Below, piece by piece: positions 9,934 through 22,782 of a stretch of 64,000 bases of DNA (the first letter of the stretch is position 1; each line of letters begins with the position of its first letter). The stretch lies in NCBI GenBank assembly GCA_018389105.1, contig JACATO010001101.1, positions 186,001 through 250,000 on the forward strand, in the 5' to 3' direction. A model generated the notes under the pieces. It did not search any database. It was not told the DNA's origin and worked only from the letters and a program-made list of their open reading frames with translations. This stretch comes from Nautilus pompilius (taxonomy: Eukaryota; Mollusca; Cephalopoda; Nautilida; Nautilidae). The position numbers were made by a program, and so were the translations under genes.

Positions 9934-12900
9934 GTAAGTTAAATTAGGACGGGGATGGTGCCCAGATTATAAGTCAGCTGGCGATGCCGTTGCTTCAACG
10001 GCAGGTTTGTGGAGAGGAGGGAGTTAGGGACCCTAACCCTGCTGCTGCTGCTGCTATTACCCCTCTTACCGTCCGTCTGCTGTTTAGTTAGGGTGACAGA
10101 AAGCAGCAACAACTGTTGAATGAATAACTTGCTTTTCCTCAGTTTTAGTCATCTTATTTCGCTAAGTTTTGGGCGGGGGAGGGTTTATTTGTCTTAAAAT
10201 ATTCACTCACTCCAAGGAATTGATATAACTAGACATTTTTTTTTTTTATCCGCCACCAAATGTATATTCTATTTCACTGTTGTTGTTGTTATCGCATTAA
10301 TTTAAACATTGTGTGTCTATTTACATTTCCACTTATTTCCTTAAAATCAGTGGTGGGATTCAAATATCTTAACAACCGGTTCTCTCTCAAGAAGCATGTT
10401 GTCGGTTTGTCCCGATACAGGTCCAGAGGCTGGTCTTTGGGCTGCCGCCTTCATCAGTTTAGCAAATTAAACTATTAATTATAATTATTTCCAAAATTTA
10501 AAAAGTGTCTAAACAATGGTTAAAACTAACAGCGAAGAGACTCTATATTAGGCCATATAGTTAATGAACTGAGTAATACGAAGACACACACATGCATATA
10601 CATGTTTGATTGTTTGTGCTTTTTGAATTATTATTACTATTATTATTAATTATACATATTACTGTTGATAAATTTTATGATTTTATGTATTCTTCAGTTT
10701 TCTCATTTCATATTCGAAGACTAATGTGGGGGGGGCCGAGCCCACCTGCTGCCCCCCCCCCCCACCTCAGGTCCGCTAGTGGCTGTGCATAATTATAGAA
10801 CATTTCGCTTACTAATAAGGGATGTTTTATCTATTTTCTGCAGCCGTAGATATTCCTAAAACCAAGATGAATCATGCGATATGTAGCGAGAATAATTTGA
10901 TTCATGCCTTACATTTTGATGATAAAATAAGTTAAGGGTTAACAACTGGTTCGCAGAACTCATGAAATTCCAAGAACAGGTTCGCGCGAACCGGCTGAAT
11001 CCCACCACTGCTTAAAATACTCTGGAAATTAAGATGTGATTATTCATTCATTCATTCAGGACTTACTGGTTGTAAAGGGATAAACAACCTTCTTCCTACT
11101 TGTGACAATTTAACATAATTAAACTCGTTATCCATTGAATAAGGTTATTGATAGTTTAATTCTAGTCTTATGATGTAGGTTTTGCAAGAGAATGCTATAG
11201 AAGTCTCTCTCTCTCTTTCTTTTCAGGGATTTAGCAAATGGTTATATAATAGCAGAAATTTTATCCTGCTACTACCCTCGTGACATTGTCATGTTTTATT
11301 ACCTCAATATGCAATCCATAAAGTACCGGCTTCTCAACTGGTATCACCTTCAACAAGTAAGCAGACAATGGATTTAATTTTTTTCTTTTTTTTTTAGGTA
11401 AATGTGGCAGGTATTAAATCTTCCCTAAGTTCACATATCTTTACCCGGGTCTTGCTAGTCACTGCTGTTGAAAAGATTATCCATCCAATAAATGACCTAA
11501 AATGCAATAGTTAATGGAGCAGAAATAATCTTAGTTGACTTAAACAGAAAAGTTAACAAAAAGACAGTATGTCATTATCATTCCTATATTTAAAGTTTTG
11601 ATTAAACAGAGTATGCATGTTTTGCATTTTATAAAGAATGTTGACTTTTTGAAAGGAGTTCACGGGTGCTTTTCCAGAATAATTTTGGAGAAATAGAGGT
11701 TCTGGGCAATTAGAAAAACTTAAACTCCCTAGTTTTGCATATCAAAGATCACATTGGGATTTAATTTTGACATCTAAAAAGTAAGAACTGGTGTCTGTGT
11801 GTTTCGGGTTACAAAGAACCAAAGCTTAAAATTTGAGCATCATAGTAGGCTGAACACCTGTAAGTGTTCTAATAGAGCAATGAATACAAGGATCAGTCTG
11901 CCTAAAGTGGTTATTCATCATAACAAATTTAATTTACATTGGAAAGTGGGGAGGGCTTTAAGTAATTGGGCTTTGACTAAACTTAGTGTATAGATTGGAG
12001 AGAGTATTGAAAAAGCAATATTTATTTTGATGACTGACTTTGCATGCCTGAATCAAGTTTATTTTTTGCCCCTCCATTGATAGTGTATGAATCCACATGT
12101 AGAACCCTAGATTTCATTGTAAGTTATCTGTTAAAACCAAATCAGCTGCTGAAGTTCTAGACTTACTATGAAATAATTTTTAGTTCATGTATTTTTTTGT
12201 TAGAAATGTTAAGGAGTACTGAAAGTCACTTTTTGGAAATCTTTATCCATTTCCTCTGTTACTACCTGTAAACCTACTGAAATGTTTCCAGCTTTTCTCA
12301 ACTCTCTACATACTGAATGAACCAAAGATATGTAACTTGCTACTGTTATTTTGTAGCATCTTTCCCATTTTTAAATATATACTACATTTATTTGATTTTA
12401 TTTAATTGTTTTAAAATTGTAAACAACATCTACATTATCTCTCTCTAAAATTTAAAGAAGCAACAAGGACAGAGATATTGTGTGATTATTTAAACAAAGG
12501 GACAATATCATCAAAAGAAAAGTTCTTTTTAAGTCATTTTATCAGGAAACAATTTTTTTGGATTAAAGTTTTTGGTTCCCCCTTTTTAAAAAGTTTTGTA
12601 ACAATTTCAAACTCTACTGGTATCTGACTGATCAAAGTCATTGAAGATATTACATGATGGCTTCTGCATGTGTTCATTTAAAAATAAAGGTTTAATCTAA
12701 AATCTGTAGTTACTGGTATTTTAAAATTTTTACCTTTCACTTTTGTTTTACAAGTAGGTTTGAAGATTAATAGTTTTATAACTGCTTCATACAACAGACT
12801 CCCAGAGCTGCAGTAGGTTAGGTTATTTTTATTACCATTACCAGAAGCTATGGTAATTTTCATGGCTTGGGAGCCAGGATATAGCCAGATTGTTTGAACT

Positions 12901-15900
12901 CATGCCATAGTAAATCAAGGAACCACTGAATATTTAGACAGAAATAGAAAATATTAATTGTATAACAATGAATAGACTCGTGGTATGGGAAATTACTTAA
13001 AAAAAAAAAAAAAAAAATAATTTAAGAAAAGATACTAGTTTGATATCACTAAACCAAATATCTACATATTTTTAAAATTAAAATTGTATTACTGAGTTAT
13101 CTCTCTTGTATCATGATTTTTTTTTAATCTAGGAGTTGGTCCAATATCAAGTCATTCTTTATAATTTCTTCAAATTTGCAACTATGGCATTGTTTAGTAA
13201 TTTTTAGTTTAATTGTATATGATCTGTAGGTTTTATGATTTTATTAGTGGCCTATTTTTTTTTTTTTTTTAATGTAATCTTGTTAATCTGGCCCTAGCGT
13301 TCATTAAGGTTTATCATATTGTCTACGCCAAAACCCTGGCTTGAGGTTTCAGATTTTGTTATACAGAAATGGAGATTACAATTTATTCGATTCATCAACA
13401 ATTCTATTAATAATATTTTCTAAAATCTAAATTAGCTGGAATCTTAGATTTGTAATTATGATCCCTATTATTATTATTATTATTAACCACACATTGCCAA
13501 AAGATTATTTCCCTAATCTGCACTTTTAAAACCATTTTGGTAGATGCGATATTTTAAATCATAGTGTATTCCAAAATGTTAGGCCCCAGGACAATAAAAC
13601 AAACAAGCAAACAAAAGCTCAGGAATAAAATCTGGAGGAAAAAAACTAATTTTCTAACCTGTGAATCAAACAATAAGAAAACTCTAGGCATTGTTTAGTA
13701 ATCTCAGACAGGATTATTAGCCTAGTTTCTATCAGTCCATAGACACATTGGTCCAAGATGAAATATTTTGAAGGTCCACAGGCCATTGGTAAACAGATAT
13801 TTGTTTATTGGACATGTATGGTGCAGCATTCAGAGTCTTGTTGTTTTCTTTTTATTTACTTTTGTTGTTAATTTTTTTGCAGTTTTTTCTAAAAGAGTTA
13901 ATAAAAATACCTGAAGAGTTGATAGACGGCACTATGCACTGCAAAGAAGGGGCTGCTGTGATACTGTTGAACTTACTTTTTGAGATGCTGACAAAAAGGA
14001 AGTAAGTGGAAGTAGTTTTACAGCTACAACATGAAATGACTTCATTAGTCGTTATTCAAGTTTTCCTGCATCCATAATATGTATATTTAAAGTTCTTCCC
14101 CCGTTATTTTACCAAGCCATCCCACTTCTCTACCTGTCGATGTTTGCAGCTATGTTAGAAATAGTTGAAAATCCAAAGCCAGGGAATTACAGCCTGAGAT
14201 GTCTAAAATTAATTCTGATTGTCACCATTTCAATATCAGTAGTCCGTTTATCTGAAACTTACATTAAATTACTTGATAATCTTAACCTCATCATCTCTGA
14301 TGATTTCACCAAGCACAGACACAATCTGCTGCAAGGCAGCTCCAGTATTACTTTTTGAAAAGTTACCAGTACCAGATAGTTAAAAAAAAACAGTTTTTGG
14401 ACTGGAGACCCGCACCATCCAATGTCCACCAAAGCATAACACGAGTGCTGCTAGTGCCAGCCCAGTTAGTAAGTTGTTAAGTCAAATGCTGGCATTATTT
14501 TCTTTTCTTTTTCTTTAAAATTTTTCTTCCATCAGATTGAAGCACATACAGAAAACCTTTGACAGAGTTTACTTCAGTGACTCCCCTTATCAGAACACAA
14601 TAAATATGCATGCCCGGTCTACAGCAGCAAAATCAGTGAAGAACAATTTGAAAAGCACTGAAATCATCACCAAATCTGATGCCATCTCTCAGGCCAAGTT
14701 GGTAAGATCTGGTCACCTGTGTTGTATTCTAAGTTTAATTAATCATAGGCAGCAGAAAACCATTATGGCTTATTCCAGGGACTCCCAGGATGCAGTAATG
14801 AATGTTTAGCCATGTATTTTTTAAAACTAGTCCTCACTGGTGCCATCAGCAACTAAACTACTTATTGAGTCAAAATAACAAAGAATTGTTTGTAGTTGGT
14901 GAAACTTATATAGATATCCATGTTAATCTGTTTAGCAGAAATGAATAATATATGTATATACTAGCTGGGCTACCTGGTGCTGCATGGGAAAAAATGGCTT
15001 TTATATAAAAAAAAAGGGTTTTATATAAATTTGAAAAACAGAAATTTTAATTGTTTAAATACAGTCATTGAATGAACATCAAAATACTGCTAATGATACA
15101 TTTCATAACATCCTATAAATTATACACTTAAATTTAACTTTGTTCCATAAGAGCCTCTTTAGACAGGTTCTAGTTTTCCGTGGAGTGAAAAGTAAAACAG
15201 ATTTTTGTTTTGGCCAATTCTTGAGCACCAAATTGAGGCCAACAACTTTCGATGATTGGCCCTGTACTTTACTGATGGTTATAGCAAAGCTGAGTTTTAT
15301 AGGGAACTGGATTCTCTTGAATTCGAAGTTTAAAAATTGCATAATTGTTGTTTCAGCTGACTTGTTTAGAAATCTGAAAGAGTACCTGACCAATACTGGG
15401 GCCAGCTTATGATGACAAACCTGTAGCAAACTACTAAATTAATTTTTATTCTTAATTTTCAGTTATGCTGTGTATGATATCAAAACCTGCCTTTAATGGC
15501 TTTCAAATGGCCTTCAAAACCAAAACCAACTGTTGAAAATTTGAAATCTGTGGTCACCTCTGAGTTGAATGAGCATTGTGAAGCTGTAGTAACTCTGAAC
15601 CTTGAAAGCTGGTCTTAATTGGCCTTTGAGGCTAGGCTCTGGTACCCTTGGATACCGAGGTACCTTCATTATAATTTGAGACTGCTAGGGTGCCTATTTT
15701 AAATGAGTGCAGTAAACTAAGTGTAATCTATAAGGTTTTTAAAAAGTGGGCTTTGGTAGCCTCAAAATGGCTATCAAGGCCAGCATGCAGTAGCTTAAAA
15801 CCTTGGCCAAATTGTGAAGTACCTACACCCACAATCTGGGGCCTCTAGGAGTTAGGGTTCAGCTGTGAGAGAGTAACAAACTAACACAAACACTTGAAAA

Positions 15901-18900
15901 TATGTATTATATGTAGTATAATAGAGATCACAGCTTAAGTTGCTTGCTGGGTGATGTGGATTCATTTCCCACATTGCAGCTGGCACTCCTAGGATGACTC
16001 AACACTTATTTACATACAAGTCTGCTCATAGTGAGCTATGCGACTTAAAGACAGTTGTAGACAATCAGCAAGCATGACTCTCCCCCAGCCCTGCACTCTA
16101 GGCTAAGAATGGTGCCGTGGGTGACTCTCCAGCATAGTGATTTGGACAGTAAGTGTCACCAGCACACTTTTTTGCTACCAAACAAACCTAATAAAAGTCC
16201 CCACTAGGAAACACATACTGGCTGGTGAAGAAACCATGCCAAAGAGGTATGACAAACCAAGTCTGTCCAACCTGAGTACTTGTTTGAAAATAGGGACTAC
16301 AGATGGCCAGGTAAGAAACTGACACCATACCTCATTACACCATGGCCTGCTTGTGATCCGCTGCCAGCTATGTTTTACAATAGGGTATGCAATATAGTGC
16401 ACAGTCTGATGCCAAAAGATTTGAGACAGATCACAAGTTAGTTACCATCAGTTCCAAAAGTTCTGTGAATGCTTTATTGATCACAGGTGGAGAAATCCTC
16501 ATTTATGAAACCCAACTGATGATACCTTTTACCTGACAGTTCAGAAGTTCAATGGAGAATGTTATGCTTATAAAAAGAAGAAAAAGCAAACTCTCTCTTG
16601 CTCACTCAACTTCTCCATCTCACGCAAACTTCATGATCCAGGAATGATTCTTTCCCGTGACATGGAAATTGTTTACTCTCTCCTTGGCATCAGTCTTGCC
16701 TCAAACTTTCAGATGATTCACTTTCCATTAAAAAGAAAACCATCACAAGAACAAAGCACTTGCTTTTTAATTTTATCAATTACTTTGTTGTTTTTGGTTT
16801 AAATGTAATAAAATTTTAAATTTTAAATATTAAATGAATGACATTATTCAAAATTTTGACCATTATCTACTGTTGCCAACAGTACAAGCCATGATTATAA
16901 ATTGGCTAAAGTTCCATATTAGAAAAACTGTTTAGTAGCAAGATTGTAACTGAATGGAACTTAGTGATGGGAGCCTTGTAGAAGGCTATGGTGGCTTCCC
17001 ACTTCCTCATAGCTACTAAACTCAATCCTTATGTAAAACAGGCTCAGAACATACTGGAACGTCATGTAGAACGTAGGTACAGAGAACGAGTGCAGAATCC
17101 TCAACGGTTCAACATGAAGCCGACTCTGGGTGAGCGAAGTACAAGAAGGGCCCCTACTCCACACAGGACCTCTGTAGACTTGTGGGAGCAGCAAAACCAG
17201 GTGGAGGAGAGTGAGAATGAAGCTACTGGTGAGTATGAAAACTAAACACTCCTTTGTTGATTTATGACCCCCCCCCTTCCCGGATCTACTCAGATTAATT
17301 TGAATGAAGGTAGTAAATCTGCATATTCATAGTAGTAACAGATATTTTATGACATTTTAAAAAAGAAAACAAACCACAAGTAGATGCATCACTTAAGCAA
17401 CCAAAGATTAAAGGAATATAACAAACTTTAGTTTCCTGTTTTAATAATTTTAAAAAATCTTTGATATGCCTTGTTTTGAATTCTCTCTCTCTCTCTCTCT
17501 CTCTCAATCTGAAAGCTCATCAACAACATTAAAAAAATCCAACATCTGTAGCTTTGCCAAAAGATAGTTAAAAACCTTACCTAGGTTTTTAATGTACACC
17601 CTGATGACAATCTGTCATGTTGTGGTACTGATTCCACTGATTTCTGAGATAATACATGCTTTGGCTTCCTGTGTCCAAATTAGGTAGAGACAGGAAATGG
17701 AGAATGAGTTCTGACCATATTTTAAACCATCCCACAGATTTGGTGGGGCTGAGGAAGATTTTGGAAGGCCACCTCGAGCTCTTTACATGGTGGATGGATG
17801 GTGGCATTGCTCTCAGGGTTGCACTTAGTGGACAACCATTGTTGTCCCTGATGGGTCCAAACCCTTACTTTTCTCTGCCTGGCCATTATTTGTGTAGGTT
17901 TCCTCACAAGAGTTCTGCTAGGCTGGCTAATACCAGAATGTGCCAACCATGTTAAGCTAGTTTCCTCAAGATGAGAAAAGAAAGTTATCAAGACAGAGCC
18001 AGTTTGGCCAAACTAACTATTAGAGGACCTTCTTTGAATATCTTTCCCCATTGCAATTATCAGAATGTAGTTCTGAAGAAAATAACCCTACTGCACACCA
18101 GATCAGCTCGTTTGCAGCAGGTATTTCTGTCAAGTCTGGGTACAGATCACTGAAACTCAGGGTCTCTATTTGGCTCTGTTAACAAAGTGATGGAGAATGT
18201 CCAATGTAAGTTTAATTTCTGTAAAAAGTTTGTTTTTTTTGTATTGCTCCCCTTGCAATCCATTTTACCCATATGAACAAGTTCCCTTTATTAGTAAATG
18301 ATGCTTACTGTTAACGTTTAACAACTGTACCCATGCATTTTGGCAAAATTGTGTTATACACATCTAACATTTGAAACAGGTTTTACAGGGAATCAAAGTA
18401 GTAGTTAACCACCTCACTGCAGCCAGTTGCAAAAATGTGTTTATATGCCTGTAAATTGGATGCCACCTGCTGCTTTCATGTATTACAACTATATTAGGGA
18501 AAGTTGAATCTCAAGTACCTGCAAACTACCTGCACAAAATCAGTATCCATTCTCGCCTCAGAGAAGTTCTCTTATCCAGTCAATAGCGCACATGTACGAG
18601 CTGAGGAGAGGGCAACCAGTCAGTGCTGGTTGTGATGACTGCACATCACGACAGACTAGAATCAAAACTAGGGTGGGCAGGGCCAGTCCAAAGCCAGTTT
18701 CCACACCATTTGCAGCTCTCTTTATTTTCACCATTTGGATTTGTACAAGTTATTAAGATCCTAAACGCACTTTAGATAACCATCATCTTCAGCTTTGAAG
18801 GGGAAACAAGTTGTACTGACAATGGAAGATAAGGTAAAGCTGAGCCCAACCTAGCCTACTTGAACATCATCTATCCACCTGCCCCTAGGAATGGATGTGT

Positions 18901-20034
18901 GCAGATAATAGTCATCCACTGTATTTATTTCCATGTTTTATATTTTATGAGCATATGAATGTTTAGGCATCAACAACACTTCTTTTCCTATTTTATTATG
19001 CTATTTAAAATTTTTTATTGTTTTCTTTTATGTTCACTTTAGTTTGAATAGCAGTTTAGCACAAATAGAATTAGAAATTAAATGTTTATCAGTTTTGTGG
19101 ATTATAAGCAATTAACTGAAATTCCAGAGAGGAGGGCTGAGCGTGAATAATAGATTAGACACACTATGTATGCAAAATTTTAAAGTTACTGTTAACTTGT
19201 TACATGTATCTAATCTAAAGCTCGTAAATCGATTCAAACAGGCATTCTGAAAACAATTTGAGTAGAAAAGAAGATATAAGTAGCATATGACAATTATGCC
19301 CACAAGAGAGTAAAGTAATCAGACTTCTGGTTTGTTTGTTCAGAACACAATTATTCCAATGTCTTGATCAGACAGCACTTCATCTTCTCCAGCACTAAAA
19401 CAATTCTGAGGCATCAGAGAAAACAGGTTACAAGCAGCTTTTAAATGAATACACTGGTAAACTGAGTTGAAGGGTCAGTAAAAAAAGTAAAGGGATAGAG
19501 TGGATCTCGGCACATTCTGCAAAGACGAGAATGTTGTTGTTGTTGCTGTTCAGTTCTGGACATATTTTGGCTATTTACTAAAGTTAAAAAAACAAAAAAC
19601 TACTAACTATAAAATAGGTTGATAATGTAGCAGATAATTCAAGATATCAGATGTTACCTCTGTATCATGTCAAAAACTGCCACAGACAGGAAGGTGGTCA
19701 GTAAGAAAACAAGACATCCCAGTTTCGAATTATATTCTTGTTCTTTTTTGTTCTGAAAGGCGGTAGATAATGATAAACCAAACTGGACCATCTTTATTGC
19801 CTAAAGTATCAGCAGAAACCTCCTGTGAAAACTTGCAGATTGTTTAGTAAACTATAAAGGAAAAAATGTGATGTCTGGTGCCAGAAAAGTACCTTGACCA
19901 TGGTTCTTTCCATGTTTTTATGTTTTTCAGTAGTGTCAGAGAACGTGAAAGAGATTTCATCAGACCTGATCAAAGAAATCCAAGTAAATCAGTTTGACAA
20001 GGCTGCCATGCTCCAAGAAATAGCCAGCATGTGA
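9857..20034 (+). CDS. SPATA4: SPATA4-like calponin-homology protein, complete, six exons
   Basis: Exons 9857-9933, 11227-11356, 13883-14001, 14536-14701, 16982-17228 and 19931-20034 sum to 843 nt, 280 aa plus stop, close to the vertebrate protein (about 305 aa). SPATA4 is a testis-enriched member of the CH-like (DUF1042/CLAMP) group shared with the microtubule-binding sperm flagellar protein SPEF1. Residues 1-110 show the domain: PREVLKWIQGLDLS, then ANGYIIAEILSCYYPRDI, and ELIDGTMHCKEGA. The middle carries FNMKPTLGE, matching the family's VKPTVGE-type motif. The C-terminal 35 residues are helical and acidic. The start is supported by an in-frame TGA at 9848-9850. Family identity is seen from conserved motifs; an axonemal role is inferred from homologues. 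Convergent with the polycystin gene. Confidence 0.9.
10348..11010. mobile_element. hAT-type non-autonomous element with perfect 8-bp target duplication
   Basis: The left end CAGTGGTGGGATTCAAATAT and the right end, read in reverse CAGTGGTGGGATTCAGCCGG, form terminal inverted repeats, with a further ACCGGTTC-like match inside each end. The element is flanked on both sides by the same 8 bp, CTTAAAAT (10340-10347 and 11011-11018). Length is 663 bp. The inside is AT-rich with G and C runs near 10729-10765 and encodes no transposase. The CAGTGG terminus with 8-bp duplication is characteristic of hAT elements. Confidence 0.9.
11227..11356 (+). CDS. SPATA4: SPATA4 exon 2
   Basis: Acceptor TTTTCAG ends at 11226; donor GTAAGC at 11357. 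It reads DLANGYIIAEILSCYYPRDI and then YRLLNWYHLQQ, the core of the CH-like domain. Confidence 0.9.
11357..13882. other. SPATA4 intron 2
   Basis: AT-rich intron with long A and T runs (for example 12999-13017). No other gene or repeat was recognised. Confidence 0.55.
13883..14001 (+). CDS. SPATA4: SPATA4 exon 3
   Basis: Acceptor TTTTTTTGCAG ends at 13882; donor GTAAGT at 14002. It reads FFLKELIKIPEELIDGTMHC and ends KEGAAVILLNLLFEMLTKRK with the Lys codon split. Confidence 0.9.
14536..14701 (+). CDS. SPATA4: SPATA4 exon 4
   Basis: Acceptor CTTCCATCAG ends at 14535; donor GTAAGA at 14702. It reads LKHIQKTFDRVYFSDSPYQ to SDAISQAKL. The RSTAAKSVKNN part matches a conserved stretch in vertebrate SPATA4. 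Confidence 0.88.
14961..15429 (-). mobile_element. Helitron relic: helicase C-terminus plus CTAG 3' terminus
   Basis: On the minus strand an ORF (15429-15103) reads RIQFPIKLSFAITISKVQGQ followed by KVVGLNL and later FTPRKTR. These match the end of the Pif1-type helicase domain of animal Helitrons (RxQFPxxLxxAxTxxKxQGQ). The expected helicase motif VI (HGQLYVACSRV-type) is decayed. Downstream in the same orientation the sequence ends in CCCAG then CTAG at 14964-14961 followed by T, the CTRR terminus used by Helitrons, preceded by a weak GC-rich palindrome. The Rep nuclease and 5' TC end were not found, so this is a 3' fragment. Confidence 0.75.
15430..16981. other. SPATA4 intron 4, remainder
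   Basis: No exon or clear repeat boundary. Parts may be further Helitron body or SINE debris, but nothing could be assigned. Confidence 0.45.
16982..17228 (+). CDS. SPATA4: SPATA4 exon 5
   Basis: Acceptor CTTGTAG ends at 16981 and donor GTGAGT starts at 17229. It reads KAMVASHFLIATKLNPYVKQ, then RFNMKPTLGERSTRRAPTP and an acidic end. A competing acceptor at about 16963 would introduce a TGA at once. Confidence 0.85.
17229..19930. other. SPATA4 intron 5
   Basis: AT-rich with a (CT)n microsatellite at 17482-17505. Several short ORFs show no domain. No exon required by the phase chain is missing. Confidence 0.5.
17482..17505. repeat. (CT)n microsatellite
   Basis: Twelve consecutive CT/TC dinucleotides in an intron. 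Confidence 0.95.
19931..20034 (+). CDS. SPATA4: SPATA4 exon 6 and stop
   Basis: Acceptor TTTTTCAG ends at 19930. It completes a split Val codon and reads VSENVKEISSDLIKEIQVNQ, ending LQEIASM with TGA at 20032-20034. AATAAA at 20058-20063 lies only 24 nt after the stop, so a further downstream signal is possible. Confidence 0.82.
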
Positions 20035-22581
20035 AGTATGTGTGAGTTAACCTTTTGAATAAAACACTGGTCATTTATCCTTTTCCCAAAACTAAAACAT
20101 TTGTTCATTGTGTGACTAAGATAACAGGGGTTAGAGTTAGTTCTAGAGGCTTCGCTGCTGAGCAAGGTACTGAGGAAAAACGTGGGAAACAATCATTTCT
20201 GCCTCATACCACCACCAGAAGGGATATTAACCAAGAAAATGATTGATGAACCTTTGTTACATAAATTAGGGTCCTGGTATTTCTGATGCCAGCTGGAGTG
20301 TTTTTGTTGGTTTTTCTGAGTCAGATTCATTGGCTGTGATTTTTACTGTGCTCCAGGTGACCTACGATGTACCACAAGATATGAAATAGCCACACGCTAT
20401 CTTTTCTGGATGTGTTCAGAATAGCAGCTGTATTAACTGTTTTATTAATTAACATTAAGATCTAAGTTCCCAAGAAAAAATATGCAACAATAATAAAAGT
20501 AGAGAATTTCATAACATAATATTTTATAAAATTTTTAAAAATGACTCTGTAGCCAAGTACAGGAACAAGATACTACATTCCTGTACTTTTCTTTCATTAT
20601 CAGCTTAGCTGACCATCACAAACCTGTTTACGTGTTCTATTTTATAAAACCACCATTACAAATTAACCCCCCCACCATTTCTTTGTGGCCTGTATACTTT
20701 TTACTAAATTGCAAGAAGTTAAGCTGTGGAAGGAAAGTAAACTTACATAGAGAATCATCAGCTGCTTGTGTGTGTGGTGTCATGCACTAGAGTCATCTCC
20801 AATTACCACAAAAGTAGTAGAGACTGAATTCATTTCTCTGTCTCGTATTTAGCTGAAATTCTTCTTTTACTTTCAGCAAATTGACTAAGACTAAAACAAT
20901 CTGATTTCTAGCAAGAGAAAATTTAGATTCTATAATTCAATTTTTCTACTAAGATTGCACTCTTTAATTATGAATACATCTTCCTATCAGGTTATAATAT
21001 AATTGTAACATTCAAATTTCATTAAAATAACAACATTATGAAGATGTACTAAGTGTTTTATTTAGGATATATAGATTAGTGTCATTATAAAACACCAAGG
21101 CGTGTATTTTCCATATAAATAAAGCAAAATGTGGGTTTCTTATAATCAAACAATAAAATAAATCATAGCTCATCCAAGGTTTCTCATCTCTGATCACTAA
21201 CTTGTATGATTGTTGAGATTATCGTGGAGTGAACCAAGATCTACTCTACTATCAGCTCGTCCATATTTTAATAACATCTTCTCAAGCAGCAACCAACCAA
21301 ACTAGGAAAAGTTTTTTCTTTCTTCCACTTGAGAGCCAAAGTAGAGTTGACTGGTCTGCAGCAGTTACTCGACAGTTCAACACAGTGAGAGGGATCCACT
21401 TCCTGGATAAAAAAACTAAGGAGTGTTAAGAAAAGTGCAAAAAATTCTAGACAGGTTACAATCCTAAAGAAACATTAACATGATGCCAAGTAAGAATAGT
21501 ACATAGATGAATGAAAAGTAAAGTGTATAGTTCACTCAAATGATCCAAAACTGCTGGACTCTCAAGATTACATAGATGGTTACTGACTATTTATGACATG
21601 TTACCAGAGATGATCACTTATTACTGGTAGTTCCCAAGTCATGTATTTCAGGAGAAAACAAAACAAAATGCATGCATGAACACTCGTTCTCTTGCTACAT
21701 CTATTTCCTCAGGGTGCCCGTTGTACTGTTTCACTTGTTGTCAATAATTTCACCTGGCCGATTCAAGATGCCATGCAACCATTCTAAACAGTAAGCTGAC
21801 AACTGGGTTGCAAAGTTACCAAAGTTTAGTATACATTTGGCATAGAGTGAGGCTGCTCCAGAAAGTTTTCTTTCTATTTTAATACTCACCATAATGTCTG
21901 GCAATTTCCTGACAGCACTAATCAAGGGCAGTTGCAGCAACAAGGTTGTGAAAGAAAGGTAGAACTGTCCCCTTGTGTAGCCTACAGCTCAGAAATAACA
22001 TAGTGGTAGAAAATTAAATTTCTCCTACAACAAGAATCTTCCCACAGAGGTGTGGGCTACATGCAAGACTCAAAGCCATCAGGTATAAGAATTAAACAGT
22101 TCTTTGTGAGCAAAGGACAAGAAGATCCAGCTCCACCAAAATGCTATAGAGAGTCTCTAGTTATCACACATCAGCCACTAAATATTCATAGAGTCTTCAC
22201 TGCTACTGAAAAACTATATGGGTCAAGAAGGAAAACTGAAATCAGACTTTGTTATTCTAGGAAGTTTTAGCTAAAAAGAAAGATATGTGGTGGTACAAAC
22301 CTTCACAGTCTTTTGATATGATGGTATGGTGTCTGTGTTATATTCTCAAAAGGATGGGGAAGTTTCACAGATAGAGCACCTGAGAAATAGTATTATAGGA
22401 AACTGCTAGATAAACATTTTAAGCCAATGCGGGCTTTATACGAGTTTCAAAACTTTCCCCTTTGACTATATATCTGCCAAGGAAAAACAAACATTCTGTA
22501 CGAGTACAGTATCAGCCGAGAACACAAGTGAAACAAATATATATTTATAATGTAATTAGGGTTTTAAAGTCTGGCTAAAAA
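20035..22581. other. Convergent intergenic region with the 3' UTRs of SPATA4 and the polycystin
   Basis: The gene pair converges here. On the minus strand AATAAA occurs at 21062-21057, a candidate end for the polycystin transcript. No coding region or clear repeat was seen. Confidence 0.5.
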
Positions 22582-22782
22582 TTACTTGATAACACAAGGA
22601 TTTTTGTTGTCAGTTGGAAAAAGTATTTTTCGAATCTGTTCTTGATCAATTTGAGTTTCTGGTAAATTTGTTTTACTCATCTCAATAGGAAGAAAGAGTT
22701 TTCGAATATTTTGTTCATCATCCCAGGCTTCCATTGGATTCATTTCTTCTGCCAGTCTTATCTGCTCGAGTGTTTTCCCCAG
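22582..22782 (-). CDS. Polycystin exon 22, C-terminus
   Basis: Acceptor CTCTTTCAG; 67 codons including TAA at 22584-22582. It reads LGKTLEQIRLAEEMNPMEAW, an acidic/helical cytoplasmic tail ending NPCVIK. Phase 0 entry. Confidence 0.85.
   Translation of the reverse strand: MGKTLEQIRLAEEMNPMEAWDDEQNIRKLFLPIEMSKTNLPETQIDQEQIRKILFPTDNKNPCVIK

Noticed and set aside
15140..15412. 90-codon + strand ORF
   Set aside because: Antisense of the Helitron helicase remnant, which carries the recognisable motif.
15880..16130. Possible SINE with GGATTCATTTCCC resembling a tRNA box B
   Set aside because: No box A at the right distance and no borders or target duplication were found.
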